Origin: an uncultured Alphaproteobacteria bacterium
Lineage (GTDB): Bacteria; Pseudomonadota; Alphaproteobacteria; HIMB59
Direction: 5' to 3'
DNA length: 60,612 nt
Assembly (NCBI GenBank): GCA_902619375.1
Contig: CACNEB010000008.1
Coordinates: 1 to 60,612, forward strand
Translations under genes and position numbers: made by a program
Notes under the pieces: model-generated
Told to the model about the DNA's origin: nothing
Seen by the model: the letters and a program-made list of their open reading frames with translations, nothing else
The model's database searches: none
In this document: piece by piece, positions 27,279 through 35,402 of the stretch
How positions within the stretch are numbered: position 1 is the stretch's first letter
Layout: each line of letters begins with the position of its first letter

Positions 27279-28670
27279 ATGGAGAAAAGAACTCATAATT
27301 TTTTAAAAGGACTTGGAATTCTTTTTGCTGTCGCTGCTGGGATAGGTACCGCAGTTCTTGGTTATGTAGATAGAACTGATTGGATACAGGTTGCATTTTA
27401 CTCTGTAGCTGTTGTTGCCATAATTCTTTGGGGATGGCATTTTTTCTTAGTTAGATGGTCTTATCGATCTTTAGTAAAGGAAGATGGATCTCAACCTCCT
27501 GAAACTACTGAAACCACAAGTAAAAGAAGCCTTTTTTGGGACCTTATTGCAAAGAACTGGATAGCTGTTACGGGATTTTTACTTCTTTTAGGTCTTTTTA
27601 TACTATTGTGTTTTTTGGTACCCGGTTTCTTCTCAGGTAGAACAGTCGTATCAGCAATCATACTATTAGGTTTCTTAATCTTAGCATTTCTTGCATACAA
27701 ATTTTTAAATATTAATAAGAGCGTGATAATAGGAGTCGCCGTGCTAGTTGGTCTTTTTATAATAGGATCAGTTTCTATTGATGGCTTCTTATCATTGCAG
27801 AATATTAAATCTATGTTGGTTTTTGCTTCTTTCTTAGGGCTTGCAACTATTGGACAAACATTAGTTGTGATGTTAGGCGGCCTAGATTTATCAATACCAT
27901 TTTTAATTGGCGCAACTAATTTAGGATTAATGTCACTTATTTCACTTGGAGTCCCTCCTTGGCTTGCGTTTATAGTTATTCTTGCTTTTGGTACGATTGT
28001 TGGGCTTTTCAATGGTTTGATAAGTTTTAATCTCCAAGGACAATCATTAATAGTTACGCTTGGAGTTGGGTTCATGGTAGTTGGGGGAGTACAGATATTG
28101 GTGTCACTACCTACTGTTACAGGTGGAACTGTGTTTGGTGTGGTTCCAGACTGGTTAAAAAACCTAGCTTCATTAAATGGAAAATTTTTTGGTCTTCCAA
28201 TACCTCCAGTTATCTTAATTTGGATACTGATTTCAATTTTATTAATTGTTGGACTAAGACACACTAAGTGGGGAAGAAACTTATATGCTGTTGGTGGAAA
28301 AAGGTTATCTGCTGACAGATTATCAATTTCTGAGAGAGCCTATTGGGTTGGAGTTTATGTCATTAGTGGGTTTACTTCTGCAGCAACTGGAGCAATGTTA
28401 CTGGGTTGGAGTGGTGGAGGGTTCATTGGTGTAGGTGATCAATATTTATTTTTAACAGTAGCAGCTGTGGCTGTAGGAGGAACTTCCTTATTAGGTGGCT
28501 ACGGAGGATACGGATTTACAGTAATCGGTGTTCTTGCACTTCAAGTCATTAGTACATTTTTGGCAGGACTAGGTTTAAGTTTTGAGGGTCAACAATTTAT
28601 ATTTGGTCTTCTTATTCTACCTCTAGTTGCTCTTTATTCCAGAGCACCCCATATTAGGGAGCAAATATAA
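27279..28670 (+). CDS. ABC importer permease, ribose/xylose type, with N-terminal extension
   Basis: A 463-aa permease. The family core is in about residues 150-455: FLGLATIGQTLVVMLGGLDL, LRHTKWGRNLYAVGGKRLSA and VAVGGTSLLGGYGGYGF are typical. The first ~150 residues contain about four more hydrophobic segments and a polar linker (QPPETTETTSKR). It pairs with the preceding large permease, so this importer has two different permeases where Rbs-type systems often use one twice. A weak terminator follows. Confidence 0.88.
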   Translation: MEKRTHNFLKGLGILFAVAAGIGTAVLGYVDRTDWIQVAFYSVAVVAIILWGWHFFLVRWSYRSLVKEDGSQPPETTETTSKRSLFWDLIAKNWIAVTGFLLLLGLFILLCFLVPGFFSGRTVVSAIILLGFLILAFLAYKFLNINKSVIIGVAVLVGLFIIGSVSIDGFLSLQNIKSMLVFASFLGLATIGQTLVVMLGGLDLSIPFLIGATNLGLMSLISLGVPPWLAFIVILAFGTIVGLFNGLISFNLQGQSLIVTLGVGFMVVGGVQILVSLPTVTGGTVFGVVPDWLKNLASLNGKFFGLPIPPVILIWILISILLIVGLRHTKWGRNLYAVGGKRLSADRLSISERAYWVGVYVISGFTSAATGAMLLGWSGGGFIGVGDQYLFLTVAAVAVGGTSLLGGYGGYGFTVIGVLALQVISTFLAGLGLSFEGQQFIFGLLILPLVALYSRAPHIREQI

Positions 28671-28685
28671 AAAAATGTCTTTAAT

Positions 28686-28706
28686 CAACAGATTTTGTTG
28701 TTTTTT
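28686..28706 (+). terminator. weak rho-independent terminator after the permease genes
   Basis: A five-base-pair stem CAACA/TGTTG with a five-base loop is followed by six T. The stem is short, so some readthrough into the rhodopsin gene is possible. It marks the likely end of the PxpA-carboxylase-permease arm. Confidence 0.4.
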
Positions 28707-28793
28707 CAATGAATATTTATTTCAAAATATGAAACAAAAATTATTATTAGTTAAAGAGGACGGGTAATATGTATATAAGAGGAATAAGTTTAA

Positions 28794-29495
28794 ATGAATA
28801 AAATGCTTCTCCCTTACGACATTGTAGGGGGGTCTTTCTGGTTAATTTCCGTTGGCATGATTGGTGCCACATTATTTTTCTTTTTTGAGCGTAGCAAAGT
28901 TAGCACAAGATTTCATACACCTATGACAATGATAGCTGTTGTATGCTTGATGTCCTCTATACATTATTTCTTCGTAAAAAATCTCTGGGTAGTTAGCGGC
29001 ACGGCCCCGACTTTATTAAGATATATAGATTGGTTTCTTAACTTTCCAATGCTCGTACTTATTTTTTATGCAATGCTTATGTCAGTTGTCAAAGTCAAAC
29101 AAGGCATGTTCTGGAGATTATTAGTTGGAACTTTAGTTTTTGTTGTAGCAGGTTTCTTAGGTGCAGCAGGTTACATGAGTAAGACATTAGGTTTCATTGT
29201 TTGGTTAGCTGGTTGGTTGTACATACTCGGTGAATTATATGTTGGAGAGGCTGGAAGAGCAAATGCTAGATGTGGAAATGAAAATGTACAAATGGTTTTT
29301 TTCTCAAACAGACTTATTATTACAATTGGATGGGCTATATACCCAATGGGATATTTCATAGAGCATTTGGGTGGGGGTATTGACCCCAACAGTGTTAATG
29401 TTATTTACAATTTAGCAGACTTTTTAAATAAAATAGTTTTTGGTTTAATAATTTACAAAGCAGCAATACAAGACATGAGAGTTAATGGACAATAA
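28794..29495 (+). CDS. proteorhodopsin-family microbial rhodopsin with atypical D-N-I motif
   Basis: A 233-aa seven-helix retinal protein. The Schiff-base Lys213 (NLADFLNK) and counter-ion partner Asp209 are present, as are Arg76 and Asp79 in RYIDWFLNFP, and His57 (proteorhodopsin His75). By ungapped alignment of helix C to proteorhodopsin, the Asp97/Thr101/Glu108 positions are Asp79, Asn83 and Ile90, so the usual proton-donor carboxylate is missing. The spectral-tuning position (105) is Leu87, the green-type residue. Glu142 of proteorhodopsin is Ala. No retinal-synthesis gene (blh, crt) is in the window. It may be a slow pump, a sensor, or a different-ion protein; function is inference. Confidence 0.93.
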   Translation: MNKMLLPYDIVGGSFWLISVGMIGATLFFFFERSKVSTRFHTPMTMIAVVCLMSSIHYFFVKNLWVVSGTAPTLLRYIDWFLNFPMLVLIFYAMLMSVVKVKQGMFWRLLVGTLVFVVAGFLGAAGYMSKTLGFIVWLAGWLYILGELYVGEAGRANARCGNENVQMVFFSNRLIITIGWAIYPMGYFIEHLGGGIDPNSVNVIYNLADFLNKIVFGLIIYKAAIQDMRVNGQ

Positions 29496-29504
29496 CATCA
29501 ATTT

Positions 29505-29514
29505 AGGAGGTGAT
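29505..29514 (+). promoter_or_regulatory. near-perfect Shine-Dalgarno before the SPFH gene
   Basis: AGGAGGTGAT lies eight bases before the ATG at 29523 and is a full-length anti-16S match. It sits in the 27-bp space after the rhodopsin stop, supporting one transcript with strong independent initiation. Confidence 0.75.
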
Positions 29515-29522
29515 AAATAGGT

Positions 29523-31511
29523 ATGAACATTACTAGTGGTGCAGATATTATTGCGATAATTATCTTAATAGCGTTAGCAATAGCAATTATAGTTTACTTG
29601 CTACATTGGTTGTACAGGCGTTCCTCAAAGGAAATAGCGTTTGTTAGAACCGGTATGGGAGGTGAACAAGTTGTGATCAGCGGAGGTGCCTTCGTTTTAC
29701 CTATCATTCATAACATTACCTCAGTGGGTATGAAAACTCTTTGTATAGAGGTTCAACGAAACGGCAGTAAATCTTTTATTACAAAAAACAGAATGAGGGC
29801 AGAAGTAACGGCTGAATTCTATGTGAGAGTAGCTCCTACAACTGAAGCTGTCTCAATAGCCGCGCAAACATTGGGAAATAGAACATTAGAGCCCGATCAT
29901 TTAAAGGAGCTTGTTCAAGGTCGATTTGTTGATGGATTAGGTGTTGTAGCCGCAAAAATGAGCCTTGATGAAATTCAAGAGAATAGATCTGAGTACATTA
30001 AAAATGTTGCTGCTCATGTTGAAGAAGCAATTAAGCATACTGGTTTGGAGTTAGAGACTGTTTCCTTGACATCTCTTAACCAAGCACCCGTGGGTGTATT
30101 CGACCCTTCAAATACATTTGATGCTGAGGGTTTAACTCAAATAACAGAATTTACTCAGTCACGTAAAAAGAAAAGAAATGATATTGAGAAAGATACAGAG
30201 GTAAGTATTCGAAATAAAAACCTCCAGTCTATCAAGCAAACTCTTGAAATTGAAAAAGAGGAAGAATTTTCAAAGTATCAACAAAAACGTGAAATCGAAC
30301 AACAAAGAGCTATTGAAAATACTGAAACAGTAAAAACAAAAGCTGAGAAAGACAAAGAGTCTGAGCTGGCTGAAATCTCTTCAGAAAAAGATATTGAGAT
30401 TGCTAAGATTAGCAAGAAAGACTTTGTTGAAATGGAAAAAAGTTTACAAGAAACTAAACTTATCCAAGAAATTGAGAAAAGAAGAAAAGAACAAAATGAG
30501 TTTAAACAACAAACTTCTATCGAGATTAAACAAAAAGATATTGAAACAGAAAAAACTATTCTTGAATTAGAAAGAGATGTTGAATTCAGTCGTCTAGAAA
30601 AACAAAGATCAGTCGATATTAAACTTGCTGAGGAAAAAGCTCAAACAGCAAAAGAAGAAGCTAGAAAAAGGTATGAGTCTGAAGAGGCTTATATTATGGC
30701 TGAGGAGCAAATTAAAAATGCAAAAACTGCTCAACAGAAAAATGTTGATGCGTTCAAAATTGCTGCTGAGCAAGAGACAAGAGTCTTAGATATTGAAAAG
30801 GCAAAAAGAATAGAAATTGAAGAAAAGCAAAAACAAATGGAAGTCCTAGAAAAATCTAAGTCAGTTTTAAAAACTAAAATGGAAGAAGAAAATGCACGAG
30901 CTAAAGCAGTAGAAGCTGAGGAAAAAGTCAACACCATTCGAGATGTCGAACAGGCTGAGAAGACAAAAGCTTTAGGAGTAATAGACGCTAGTAAAAATGC
31001 TGAGAGAGAAAAATTAGCATCTATGGCTGCAAAAATTAGATATGAAATTGAAGCAGCTGGCAAAAAAGCCCTAAATGAAGCGGAAAATGCTAGAAGTGAT
31101 GCAAGTAGAAGAAGTGCTCTTAGACAAAAACTCGCTGAAAAAATTGAGGGTATTATTAGAGAATGGGTTAGACCAATGCAAAACATTGACTCAATTAAAG
31201 TTGTCGATGTAAATGGATTACCTGGATTTAGTCAGGGAGGAGCAGCTGAAGGAAACGGCAACGCTGATAACCCCTCTGCGTCCTCAGGTGGATATTCAAA
31301 AAAAGGATCTTTAGCAGATAATGTTGTGAATTCAGCACTTAGATACAGAGCACAACAGCCGTTCTTAGATAGTCTTTTAAAGGAAATTGGAATGTCCCCT
31401 GGTGAGGCAAGTAACATCAGGAATATTCTCGGTGACTATGATGATCCTAAGAAGGACAAGCATATGAGATTTGATGAACAAGTAACAAAGACACCTAGGA
31501 AAAAGAAATAG
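29523..31511 (+). CDS. SPFH/Band-7 flotillin-like membrane protein
   Basis: A 662-aa protein with an N-terminal membrane helix (about residues 10-30, AIIILIALAIAIIVYLLHWL), an SPFH domain to about residue 200 (FVRTGMGGEQVVISGGAFVLP is the YqiK/flotillin start), and a very long Glu/Lys/Ala/Gln-rich coiled coil from about 200 to 560. A Gly/Ser-rich linker and a short C-terminal domain follow. Flotillins scaffold membrane microdomains. It is 27 bp behind the rhodopsin gene and nine bases before the next gene, implying a shared operon. Prokaryotic partners are usually NfeD proteins; none is seen. Confidence 0.9.
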   Translation: MNITSGADIIAIIILIALAIAIIVYLLHWLYRRSSKEIAFVRTGMGGEQVVISGGAFVLPIIHNITSVGMKTLCIEVQRNGSKSFITKNRMRAEVTAEFYVRVAPTTEAVSIAAQTLGNRTLEPDHLKELVQGRFVDGLGVVAAKMSLDEIQENRSEYIKNVAAHVEEAIKHTGLELETVSLTSLNQAPVGVFDPSNTFDAEGLTQITEFTQSRKKKRNDIEKDTEVSIRNKNLQSIKQTLEIEKEEEFSKYQQKREIEQQRAIENTETVKTKAEKDKESELAEISSEKDIEIAKISKKDFVEMEKSLQETKLIQEIEKRRKEQNEFKQQTSIEIKQKDIETEKTILELERDVEFSRLEKQRSVDIKLAEEKAQTAKEEARKRYESEEAYIMAEEQIKNAKTAQQKNVDAFKIAAEQETRVLDIEKAKRIEIEEKQKQMEVLEKSKSVLKTKMEEENARAKAVEAEEKVNTIRDVEQAEKTKALGVIDASKNAEREKLASMAAKIRYEIEAAGKKALNEAENARSDASRRSALRQKLAEKIEGIIREWVRPMQNIDSIKVVDVNGLPGFSQGGAAEGNGNADNPSASSGGYSKKGSLADNVVNSALRYRAQQPFLDSLLKEIGMSPGEASNIRNILGDYDDPKKDKHMRFDEQVTKTPRKKK

Positions 31512-31520
31512 GTATAACTC

Positions 31521-31910
31521 ATGAGTATAGATGTAAAATCCTGGGCAAAAAAATATAAAGAGCTTACTGAAAAAGATGAAACCATTAAAGCGATGGCAAA
31601 ATATTATACTTGTTCATTTCTTTTCGACATGGGTAGTGTAAAAGTGATTATCGAGATGCACGATGGAAAGGTTAAAAATATTAATACTAACCCAGGAGGT
31701 TTAGATCCATATGACTTTGCATTAAGGGCATCAGAGCAAACATGGAGAGAGTTTGCAAAGCCTGTTCCAAAACCTATGTTTCATGGTATCTATGCAGCCT
31801 CATTTAGAGAAGACCTTAAAATTGAGGGTAATCATTTAGTCTTAATGCAAAATCTTAGAAACTTTACTGTTCAATTTGAATTGCTAAGACAATCAGGAGT
31901 TCCAGTATGA
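31521..31910 (+). CDS. SCP2-like small protein
   Basis: A 129-aa soluble protein. The beta-rich pattern FLFDMGSVKVIIEMHDGKV, then a W-containing helix (SEQTWREFAKP) and LKIEGNHLVLMQNLRNFTV resembles SCP2 sterol-carrier-type proteins, which bind lipids or hydrophobic ligands. The match is by pattern only and is uncertain. It follows the SPFH gene by nine bases and precedes the hydrolase by 25, so it belongs to the rhodopsin-flotillin operon. Confidence 0.55.
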   Translation: MSIDVKSWAKKYKELTEKDETIKAMAKYYTCSFLFDMGSVKVIIEMHDGKVKNINTNPGGLDPYDFALRASEQTWREFAKPVPKPMFHGIYAASFREDLKIEGNHLVLMQNLRNFTVQFELLRQSGVPV

Positions 31911-31935
31911 TTAAGAAAATTGAAAGGAAAAATTT

Positions 31936-32799
31936 ATGGCAGTAAAACATCATGACCCAATAGGTAGATATGTTACCATCGAGGTAGATGGTCAACAGTA
32001 TAAAGTCTTTTATCTTTCAAATGGAAAGGGCACTCCATTAGTATGTCAGCATACTGCTGGATGCCACAATCATCAGTGGAGAGGGTTGCTAGAAGATGAA
32101 GAAATTACTCAAAATTATCAAGTTATCGCTTACGACCTTCCAAGACATGGTAAATCAGATCCACCTCATAATACAGAATGGTGGAAAGAGGAATACAAAT
32201 TAACCGCAGAGCATTACTGTAATTTTATTGTAGAACTTTGTAAGGCCCTAGACCTTGAAAACCCTATATTTATGGGATCTTCTTTTGGAGGGAACGTTGC
32301 TCTTCAATTAGCTTTAAAGTATCCTAACAAATTTAAAGCTGTGATCCCTGTCGAGGCTGCGCATTATTCCCCTGGTTTTTATATTGATTGGTGGAGGCAT
32401 CCTCATGCCAATGCAGCTCAAGTGTGTGGTAGTGGAGTTTGGGATTTAATGGCCCCACAATCTCCAGATATGGATAGATGGTTAACTTGGCATTATTACA
32501 CTCAAGGATCAGAGGCTTTTAAAGGAGACCTTCATTTTTACTCAGTTGATCATGATTTAAGAGATGAGCTACAAAATATCGATGGTCACAAGTGCCCTGT
32601 TATCATGCTGACTGGTACTTATGACTACCTAACCCCTCCCGAAGCAACAGAAGATACTGCCAGACAAATAAAAGGAGGAGTTTATATTGAAATGAGAGAT
32701 ATTGGTCATTTCCCGATGAGTGAAAACCATGAAGTCTTTAGAGTATATTTATTAGAGGCACTCAGAATTATTAAGGAAAAGACTGATTACAACTCTTAA
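31936..32799 (+). CDS. alpha/beta hydrolase
   Basis: A 287-aa alpha/beta-fold hydrolase. The nucleophile elbow MGSSFGGN puts Ser116 in GxSxG; the oxyanion/early strand is CQHTAGCHNHQWRG; the acid is in TGTYDYLTPPE and the catalytic His in DIGHFPMSENHE. These form a complete triad, so an ester, amide or C-C hydrolase is possible. The VHEYDLP-like segment YDLPRHGKSDPP is usual for the family. It lies between an SCP2-like gene and a symporter gene in one operon. Confidence 0.88.
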   Translation: MAVKHHDPIGRYVTIEVDGQQYKVFYLSNGKGTPLVCQHTAGCHNHQWRGLLEDEEITQNYQVIAYDLPRHGKSDPPHNTEWWKEEYKLTAEHYCNFIVELCKALDLENPIFMGSSFGGNVALQLALKYPNKFKAVIPVEAAHYSPGFYIDWWRHPHANAAQVCGSGVWDLMAPQSPDMDRWLTWHYYTQGSEAFKGDLHFYSVDHDLRDELQNIDGHKCPVIMLTGTYDYLTPPEATEDTARQIKGGVYIEMRDIGHFPMSENHEVFRVYLLEALRIIKEKTDYNS

Positions 32800-32813
32800 T
32801 TCAAGTTTGAGTT

Positions 32814-34868
32814 ATGGTCGCTAATCTCTATTGGTTTTTTTTCTTTCTTGTCCTTTATATAAGCTTTTGTCTTTTTTGGGGAGCTAGAACTCTTAGAAAA
32901 AATAAAACCCCTGAGGCTTACTATTTAGCAGATAGAAATGTATCTCCCTGGGTATTCTTTTTCTCTGCAACAGTAACTACATTTGCAGGCATAACTATCA
33001 TTTCTTTTCCATCATTAATTTATGCAGATGGATACTCTTTTTTAGCTACTGCTGCAATTGTAATAACAATTCCTCTTGGAAGTATACTATTTTTTAAAAG
33101 GCAGTGGATGCTAAGTAGAAAATTTAATTTTATCACCCCAGGAGAGATGTATTATAAATATTATCAAAGTAATACTCTTAGAATTGTAGTCTTAATAATC
33201 GGATTATTTTTTGCTGTTCCATTTCTTGGTATAATTATTGGATCAACAGGTAATGTTGTAGAGTTTATTAGCGGAGGTGAAATAACTAGAGACTCTGCAA
33301 TGTGGGCACTAACTGCTGTTGTCTTATTTTATATAGTATCTGGTGGATTTAAACCCATGGTGAGTGTAAGCGTTGTTCAATCATGGTTATTTTTTGTTTT
33401 TTTCTTAGCACTTGGTGTTGGTGTATTTAATTACTTAGGAGGTTTAAGTTTTTTTGAAGACCTATCTATGGCGAACAGTTTTATGTCGTTTGGAGCTTGG
33501 GGAACTACTGGAGGTTACGGAGGCGGCGATATTTCAGGATATTTCAATGTTCCTGGTGTAATTCAGTGGGTTGCAGGTATTGGAAAAAATAACCCGTTAG
33601 GAGGCCCTTGGACAGCAGTTATGATTTTATCCTTTACTCTCTCTTATATGGGTATTGTGCTTTCTCCTACATTTTCGATGTGGAGCTATTCAGTAAAATC
33701 ACCAAGGTCATTTTACTTTTATCAAGTTTGGGGGTCAGGTGCTGTAGTTGGTATATTTTTATTTATATTCGCCCCTTTATTAGGTGTTGGAGCACATCTT
33801 CTTGGAGCTAATAGTATTGTTAATTCAAATGGTTTCGCCATTAACCAAATATTCCCTGAGCTAAGTCTACAAAATATATCATCTTTAATTTATGTGTTTG
33901 TTGAAAGTTTCAGTAATCTCTCACCAATCATTGTTGGATTTTTAGCAATATCCATAATTGCTGCTCTTCAATCTACATTATCTGCTTTTTTAATGACCTC
34001 AGGCAGCATGGTGGCAAGAGATCTCTACAGACCATATATCGATAGTAACCCTACATGGAAAAGGGAGTTATTAGTTGCTAGGTTAGCGATGTTGTTATTA
34101 AGCTTAGCGGCACTGTATCTTGCAACTTTTTTTGAAACTTCTCTAATATTACTTGGTGGATTAGCAATCGCTTTTGGTTTCCAATTATTTCCTGTTTTAC
34201 TTGGAATGCTTTGGTTTAAATGGATCACAAGAGGTGGGGCAATTCTCGGACTCATCACCGGATTAGGTTTTGTAACTTTAGCTGAAACTTTTGGTCATAA
34301 GCTAACAGGAAATTCTCTTCCTTGGGGGCGATGGCCACTAACAATCTACTCTGGTTTATGGGGTTTATTCTTTAATGTGATTGTATGTTTTTTATCCTCT
34401 ATATTTGCAAGTAACGATACAGATAAAGAACATCGAGCATCATTCCACAATTTTTTAAATGAACATATGGGTATTCACCCATCAAGAAAAAAAATAAAAT
34501 CTCTTGCCTATGTCTTTTTTTTAATTTGGGCATTTTTTTCTATTGGTCCAGGTTTAATTTTTGGAAACTTAATATTTGGTAGCGCGGATCAAAGTTATGA
34601 TAATTGGGTGATGGGAGTCCCTTCACTATGGGCTTACCAAATAATTTGGTGGGTAGCAGGTATATTTCTAATTTGGTTTTTAGCTAATAAGATGGACTTA
34701 TCGACTTTGCCAAAAAAACCTATACTAAATGGTGATGAATATTTGGCACCTGACGATGTTGAGGAACAAGGAAACTATATTGATAGAATGGGAGGCGGAT
34801 ATGGTTGGCCACTTATATTAATAGGAATGGCTGTGGCAACTGTAATACTTTCCGTTTATGCATTATGA
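32814..34868 (+). CDS. sodium:solute symporter family transporter
   Basis: A 684-aa membrane protein with about 14 hydrophobic segments. TPEAYYLADRNVSPWVFFFS near the start is the classic SSS family motif (AYxLAgR), followed by FAGITIISFP and the central SSTLSAF-like segment QSTLSAFLMTSGSMVARD. Family members are about 450-550 aa; this one has an extended C-terminal part with three more helices. It probably imports a small organic solute with sodium. Neighbours on both sides encode hydrolases, suggesting an amide or ester substrate. Confidence 0.88.
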   Translation: MVANLYWFFFFLVLYISFCLFWGARTLRKNKTPEAYYLADRNVSPWVFFFSATVTTFAGITIISFPSLIYADGYSFLATAAIVITIPLGSILFFKRQWMLSRKFNFITPGEMYYKYYQSNTLRIVVLIIGLFFAVPFLGIIIGSTGNVVEFISGGEITRDSAMWALTAVVLFYIVSGGFKPMVSVSVVQSWLFFVFFLALGVGVFNYLGGLSFFEDLSMANSFMSFGAWGTTGGYGGGDISGYFNVPGVIQWVAGIGKNNPLGGPWTAVMILSFTLSYMGIVLSPTFSMWSYSVKSPRSFYFYQVWGSGAVVGIFLFIFAPLLGVGAHLLGANSIVNSNGFAINQIFPELSLQNISSLIYVFVESFSNLSPIIVGFLAISIIAALQSTLSAFLMTSGSMVARDLYRPYIDSNPTWKRELLVARLAMLLLSLAALYLATFFETSLILLGGLAIAFGFQLFPVLLGMLWFKWITRGGAILGLITGLGFVTLAETFGHKLTGNSLPWGRWPLTIYSGLWGLFFNVIVCFLSSIFASNDTDKEHRASFHNFLNEHMGIHPSRKKIKSLAYVFFLIWAFFSIGPGLIFGNLIFGSADQSYDNWVMGVPSLWAYQIIWWVAGIFLIWFLANKMDLSTLPKKPILNGDEYLAPDDVEEQGNYIDRMGGGYGWPLILIGMAVATVILSVYAL

Positions 34869-34973
34869 TGATAAAGTACTTAAAATTGAGGAGGAATAAG
34901 AATTTTTCGTATTGTGTTTCATTATTTGGAACAAAAAACTGTGCGAAAGGTTAACTATATTTAAAATATAATT
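34869..34973 (+). promoter_or_regulatory. space before the dimethylformamidase genes with orphan Shine-Dalgarno
   Basis: A 105-bp gap inside an otherwise tightly packed run. GAGGAGGAA at 34888-34896 is a strong Shine-Dalgarno, but no ATG follows at the right distance; the codons after it (ATT at 34902) would read a 20-codon peptide ending before 34966. It could be a leader or remnant of a start. The real small-subunit ATG at 34974 has no good ribosome site. Confidence 0.35.
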
Positions 34974-35402
34974 ATGTCTGATTACAGCTACAAGCATCCC
35001 TCAAACGTCCAATTAAATAAAGGACATAAACACACTGATGATTTTATTACCAAAAAATACATTTTAAAAATGTTGAGAGATCCTCAAAAATTAAAATCTT
35101 TAATTGAAGAACACAGAGCAACTCCAGTTGGAAGGGCTGCTACTCGAGACCATGGTGTCATTCAGCATAGCCAAGATCTCCAAACATTATTAGATAAGTT
35201 AAGAAGAGGAAGTAAAGAAAATGGTTTTGTAACTGTTTGTTTAAGAAGGCATGAAGATTATAGAGTTGGAATAACAACAGGAGTTAGAGGTGAGCCAGTT
35301 GAAATAACTGAAGACTCTTATTCATCTGAAGAGGCATGTGAACATGCAATATTTTTAAAAAGAATTAACAGACTTCTTGAGGAGTATAGCGGGGAAGAGT
35401 AA
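34974..35402 (+). CDS. N,N-dimethylformamidase-type amidohydrolase small subunit
   Basis: A 142-aa basic, helical protein placed directly before the large subunit, with stop/start overlap TAATG. It has ATRDHGVIQHSQDLQTLLDK and CLRRHEDYRVGITTGVRGEP. Known dimethylformamidases are heteromers of a ~130-aa small and ~760-aa large subunit, the same order and size as here. The small subunit's own sequence is less diagnostic, so the call depends partly on its neighbour. Confidence 0.75.
   Translation: MSDYSYKHPSNVQLNKGHKHTDDFITKKYILKMLRDPQKLKSLIEEHRATPVGRAATRDHGVIQHSQDLQTLLDKLRRGSKENGFVTVCLRRHEDYRVGITTGVRGEPVEITEDSYSSEEACEHAIFLKRINRLLEEYSGEE

Noticed and set aside
27491..28264. A 257-codon open frame on the minus strand inside the second permease
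   Set aside because: It is fully contained within a clear permease gene and its Pro/Thr/Ile-rich product shows no family features; it is an antisense shadow.
28794..29495. Annotating the rhodopsin as an ordinary proton pump
   Set aside because: Two of the three key helix C positions differ from the DTE type, so I kept the call to family level.
30731..31186. A 151-codon minus-strand frame inside the SPFH gene
   Set aside because: Its Ser/Phe/Ala-rich product is the expected antisense image of the Glu/Lys-rich coiled coil.
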